NCBI GenBank assembly: GCA_938028465.1
Contig: CALJAA010000028.1
Coordinates: 1-64,000, forward strand
Reading direction: 5' to 3'
Source: an uncultured Granulosicoccaceae bacterium
GTDB taxonomy: Bacteria > Pseudomonadota > Gammaproteobacteria > Granulosicoccales > Granulosicoccaceae
DNA length: 64,000 nt
Shown: positions 60,462 through 64,000 of the stretch, piece by piece
Layout of the letters: the number at the start of each line of letters is the position of its first letter
Position numbering within the stretch: the stretch's first letter is position 1
The notes under the pieces: generated by a model
Told to the model about the DNA's origin: nothing
What the model saw: the letters and a program-made list of their open reading frames with translations, nothing else
The model's database searches: none
Program-made: the position numbers and the translations under genes

Positions 60462-60527
60462 TGTCATTCCCGCGCTGCGTCGTCATCCCCGCGTAGCCTT
60501 GTCTTCCCCGCCTATGCGGGAATGACA
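60462..60527. repeat. REP-like palindromic element between convergent genes
   Basis: TGTCATTCCCGC...CGTCATCCCCGCG...TTGTCTTCCCCGCCTATGCGGGAATGACA; ends are inverted repeats. Confidence 0.7.
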
Positions 60528-60532
60528 GTAAA

Positions 60533-61687
60533 CTACAAGCCCAATTCCAGCTGTGTGTATTGCACACTCGACGCCTCTAACAACCCTGATACTGATACGC
60601 CCAGCAGCCGCACTGACACGTGCTGTTGACCATCCAGTGCTTTGTTCAATAAAAAGGGCAGCATCCGGCTTGCCTGCTCAACGGTGCTGATGCCAGTTTG
60701 AATGCTATGTGCTCGCGTGAGTGTTTCAAAATTGGCAAATCGCACCTTTATCGACACGGTTGTGCAGCGTAAGTCGCGCTCCACGAGTTTTAAAAATAGC
60801 TTCTCACACAGTTTTTCTAGGTGCTCAAGCATGTCCTCGGGTTTAGTCAGATTATTTAAAAAGGTCGTTTCTGAACCAATCGATTTTCTCGATCGTGATG
60901 AGCGAACCTCTCGATTATCAATTCCTCGTGCCACATTGAAGTAGTACTGCGCGCTTTTACCAAATTGTTGCTCTAGGTCACTCAGGCGCCAATGCCTTAG
61001 GTCAGCGCCATTTTGTATGCCAAGTTCATGCATGCGGGCCTCGGTTGCTGCACCGACACCGTAAAAACGACCGATGGGTAAATCTGCGACAAAGCGCTCG
61101 CCGTTTTCAGGCAAGATGCAATACAAGCCATCGGGTTTATCAACATCGGAGGCGATTTTGGCGAGAAATTTATTGTATGACACGCCAGCGGAGGCAACCA
61201 GGCCGGTGCGTTGCAGAATCATGAGCTTTATTTCCTTGGCGATACGAACCGCTGATCCACCCAATAAGTCGCTGTCGGTAACGTCGAGGTAGGCCTCGTC
61301 TAATGACAATGGCTCCACTAGTGAACTGAATTCCCGAAATACACCATGAATTTGCTGCGATACCTGCCGGTAAACATCAAAACGAGATTTAACAAAAATT
61401 GCATTGGGGCAGCGTCGCACGGCTTCGGCGCTTGGCATGGCCGAGTGCACGCCAAATTCTCGCGCTTCGTAGCTGCATGCCGCCACAACGCCGCGACCGT
61501 CTGGGCGACCACCAACGATAACCGGCTTGCCGCGTAATTGAGGATTGTCACGCTGTTCGACTGACGCGTAAAATGCGTCCATATCCACATGGATTATTTT
61601 GCGTAAGCGCTCGGCGTTGTCGTCGCTAGACATATCGGTAGTCATACCGCGAGTCATGTCGGTAGAAGATGGAACACAGTTTGTCAA
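60533..61687 (-). CDS. dinB: DNA polymerase IV
   Basis: KIIHVDMDAFYASVEQRDNPQLRGKPVIVGG; LDEAYLDVT; start uncertain (internal Met options). Confidence 0.95.
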   Translation of the reverse strand: MTNCVPSSTDMTRGMTTDMSSDDNAERLRKIIHVDMDAFYASVEQRDNPQLRGKPVIVGGRPDGRGVVAACSYEAREFGVHSAMPSAEAVRRCPNAIFVKSRFDVYRQVSQQIHGVFREFSSLVEPLSLDEAYLDVTDSDLLGGSAVRIAKEIKLMILQRTGLVASAGVSYNKFLAKIASDVDKPDGLYCILPENGERFVADLPIGRFYGVGAATEARMHELGIQNGADLRHWRLSDLEQQFGKSAQYYFNVARGIDNREVRSSRSRKSIGSETTFLNNLTKPEDMLEHLEKLCEKLFLKLVERDLRCTTVSIKVRFANFETLTRAHSIQTGISTVEQASRMLPFLLNKALDGQQHVSVRLLGVSVSGLLEASSVQYTQLELGL

Positions 61688-61797
61688 AGTGGATCTGCCG
61701 CTTGTGCGCCATTTGCTTTAGAATTGTCGGATTAACACGCGTGTGATTGTGGATCTTAATTGTGTCGAGCCAGAAAGAAGTCGAATTAAAAGGAGGC

Positions 61798-62538
61798 ATG
61801 TATACATTCATGTCGCTTAAGTTGCAGACAACCGATCTCGACACCATAAGTGATCAATTAAAGAGCAAAGTATTACAAGCGCCAAGTTTTTTTAAGGATA
61901 CGCCTGTCGTACTCGATTTAAGCTTAATAGATAACGATGAAGAACAAGCAACTGATCTTGATGGCGCGGATTTGCTCGATTGCATTAGGAGCCACAATTT
62001 ATTACCCATAGTTGCCAGTGTAAGCAATAAATCTTCACCGTTAGCGGCCTCAATCGCGTTACCATTGATCGAAGGTGGGGCGCAGCGACAGCGTAAGACT
62101 TCCGAAACGCCCGCGCCAAGTAAATCTGCTGATGCTGCGGATAAAGATCCATCGAAAGCAGCAGCTAAACCGGACTTGGCGCTGACGCCAACCGAAGTTG
62201 AATATGTCATCAAAACGCCGATGCTGGTTAACCGGCCGGTGCGTTCTGGTCAGCAATTGTACGCTCGAGATACTGATCTCATCGTGATGGGTTCAATTGG
62301 AGCTGGCGCTGAGGTGATTGCAGACGGTAATATCCATGTGTACGGCCCGTTAAGAGGCAAAGCACTATGTGGCGTGTCAGGCAATGCTGAGACACGTATT
62401 TTTTGTCAGTCTCTGGAAGCAGAGCTGGTCTCAGTTGCCGGTAACTATCGGTTGCTAGAGGAAATACCCGAAGATTTGCGCGGAAAACCAGCGCAAATCT
62501 ATCTGGATAAAGACAGGCTCAATATAGAGCCGTTATAG
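61798..62538 (+). CDS. minC: septum site-determining protein MinC
   Basis: C-terminal RSGQQLYARDTDLIVMGSIGAGAEVIADGNIHVYGPLRGKALCGVSGN; followed by minD, minE; start uncertain (61798 or 61810). Confidence 0.93.
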   Translation: MYTFMSLKLQTTDLDTISDQLKSKVLQAPSFFKDTPVVLDLSLIDNDEEQATDLDGADLLDCIRSHNLLPIVASVSNKSSPLAASIALPLIEGGAQRQRKTSETPAPSKSADAADKDPSKAAAKPDLALTPTEVEYVIKTPMLVNRPVRSGQQLYARDTDLIVMGSIGAGAEVIADGNIHVYGPLRGKALCGVSGNAETRIFCQSLEAELVSVAGNYRLLEEIPEDLRGKPAQIYLDKDRLNIEPL

Positions 62539-62562
62539 CGCCATAACGTTATAGCGCCATAG
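62531..62562. repeat. 16-bp tandem duplication between minC and minD
   Basis: CGTTATAGCGCCATAA CGTTATAGCGCCATAG; first copy contains the minC stop codon. Confidence 0.85.
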
Positions 62563-62592
62563 TAAGCAAAGAAGACTTTCGGGAGTGAGATC

Positions 62593-63402
62593 TTGACCAA
62601 AACAATCGTTGTTACATCGGGCAAAGGTGGTGTAGGTAAAACAACCACCAGCGCGTCCATAGCGACAGGACTTGCACAAAAAGGCTACAAAACTGTAGTC
62701 ATCGATTTCGATGTCGGTTTACGTAACCTTGATCTGATCATGGGCTGCGAGCGCCGTGTCGTCTATGATTTAGTTAATTTGGTGAACCAAGAGTCTAGCC
62801 TCCACCAAACGCTAATCAAAGATAAACGTATTGATAACCTTTACATTCTGCCGGCTTCTCAAACCCGCGATAAAGATGCGTTGACTATCGAGGGTATTGC
62901 TCGTGTTATGCACAAGCTCAAGAAGAGCGAATTCGATTACATTATTTGTGATTCGCCCGCTGGCATCGAGAAAGGCGCCAAGATGGCCCTGTATTTTGCG
63001 GATGAGGCAATCATTACCACTAACCCCGAAGTCAGCTCTGTGCGCGACTCAGACCGCATCTTGGGTATTCTGCAGAGTGAGTCCAAGCGTTCCAAGATGA
63101 ACGAAGACCCGGTAAAAGAACATCTGTTGATAACACGTTACAACCCCGGCCGAGTTAAAGACGGGCAAATGCTCAGTGTCGATGATATTGTCGAACTCTT
63201 GGCCATACCACTGTTAGGGATCATCCCCGAGTCGCCTACAGTGTTGGATTCGTCAAACGCCGGTAAACCGGTGATCTTAGACCCTGCCAGTGAGGCAGGC
63301 CAGGCTTACTCCGACGCCATAGATCGGCTGTTAGGCGACACTAAGCCACATCGTTTCTTGGAGGCCGAGAAAAAAGGCTTTCTTAAGCGTTTATTCGGGT
63401 AA
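62593..63402 (+). CDS. minD: septum site-determining protein MinD
   Basis: IVVTSGKGGVGKTTTSASIATGLA; C-terminal amphipathic KKGFLKRLFG; TTG start. Confidence 0.98.
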   Translation: MTKTIVVTSGKGGVGKTTTSASIATGLAQKGYKTVVIDFDVGLRNLDLIMGCERRVVYDLVNLVNQESSLHQTLIKDKRIDNLYILPASQTRDKDALTIEGIARVMHKLKKSEFDYIICDSPAGIEKGAKMALYFADEAIITTNPEVSSVRDSDRILGILQSESKRSKMNEDPVKEHLLITRYNPGRVKDGQMLSVDDIVELLAIPLLGIIPESPTVLDSSNAGKPVILDPASEAGQAYSDAIDRLLGDTKPHRFLEAEKKGFLKRLFG

Positions 63403-63408
63403 AGCATC

Positions 63409-63699
63409 ATGGGTATATTCAGTTTTTTCAGAAGTCGCGCAGAGGACGCATCGGCAAAAGTTGCAAAGGATCGTTTGCAGGTGTTGATTGCACATGAGCG
63501 TACTGGCCGTAATGGCCCAGATTATTTGCCCATGCTGAAAAAAGACATCCTCGCTGTCATCAAAAAATATGTCAGCGTAGGCGAAGAGCAAGTTTCAGTG
63601 CAACTCGATACACAAGACGATTGCGATGTACTCGAATTGAACATTACGTTGCCAGAAGCGGATGAAGCCAAGCCGGCTGCAAAGCCTGCGACTGCGTAA
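63409..63699 (+). CDS. minE: cell division topological specificity factor MinE
   Basis: AKDRLQVLIAHERTGRNGPDYLPMLKKDILAVIKKYV. Confidence 0.95.
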   Translation: MGIFSFFRSRAEDASAKVAKDRLQVLIAHERTGRNGPDYLPMLKKDILAVIKKYVSVGEEQVSVQLDTQDDCDVLELNITLPEADEAKPAAKPATA

Positions 63700-63755
63700 C
63701 TTGCATTCCGCGTCAGCATAACGTCGTTTGTTGCGTAATTTTTAACCGCTTATTT

Positions 63756-63790
63756 AACCCCAGCGCTGTTCTGCGCTGGGTTCAAAAATA
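63756..63790 (+). terminator. stem-loop terminator after minE
   Basis: AACCCCAGCGC-TGTTCT-GCGCTGGGTT hairpin; weak downstream T run. Confidence 0.6.
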
Positions 63791-64000
63791 AACTTTCCGT
63801 ATAGCAAGATTTCCTCGCCAGCGCTAAATTTGCGTTCGCCCGAAAGTTTTTTCTGGACACTTTGGCGAATTTCCGTGGCTTGTCAGCACGCGGGATTGCC
63901 CTAAAAGCCTCAGTTTGTTGCATAAAAACCACTATTTCCGAAATTGTTTAAAAACCAGTCAAAATCGACTGGCCAAGTCTATATTCTCTTCTACACTTGT

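Noticed and set aside
1-64000. CRISPR arrays, tRNA, rRNA, IS elements or prophage
   Set aside because: No regularly spaced repeats, tRNA-like cloverleaf ends, transposase or integrase motifs were recognised by eye; a tool-based scan could still find a missed small RNA.

Overview
The window is ordinary gammaproteobacterial chromosome (my inference from gene content and order) with dense coding on both strands. I saw no rRNA, tRNA, CRISPR array, IS element or prophage. Conserved blocks: dxs-ispA-xseB-radA; corB-like/ypjD-like/ffh; rpsP-rimM-trmD-rplS; htpG; pcnB-folK; fau/6S RNA/zapA/TIGR02449-like/ygfB-like/pepP/ubiH; adk; slt; dinB; minCDE. Accessory parts that deserve attention: (1) an approximately 11.6 kb block separating ffh from rpsP. 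It holds an ABC ATPase, two ABC-2 permeases fused to gluzincin-like domains (one with intact HETAH-x22-E, the other degenerate HQLIQ), an OmpA-like protein, and an unusual chaperone-usher pilus cluster with an oversized usher and three divergent pilin-like proteins. (2) An ECF sigma/ChrR anti-sigma pair flanked by convergent lipid-modification operons (FAD oxidoreductase, DUF1365, Cfa, DUF3833; SDR, DUF6134-like, DUF2878-like), with candidate ECF promoters TGATCC-like/N18/TA-rich. (3) An mtkA-mtkB-like malate-CoA ligase operon with a glyoxylate/hydroxypyruvate reductase-like gene. (4) A poly(A) polymerase with a histone-H1-like Lys/Ala N-terminal tail and a Gly/Asn/Gln-rich C-terminal tail. 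(5) A 6S RNA missed by the ORF track. All identifications come from reading the sequence and recalled family motifs; no searches were run.
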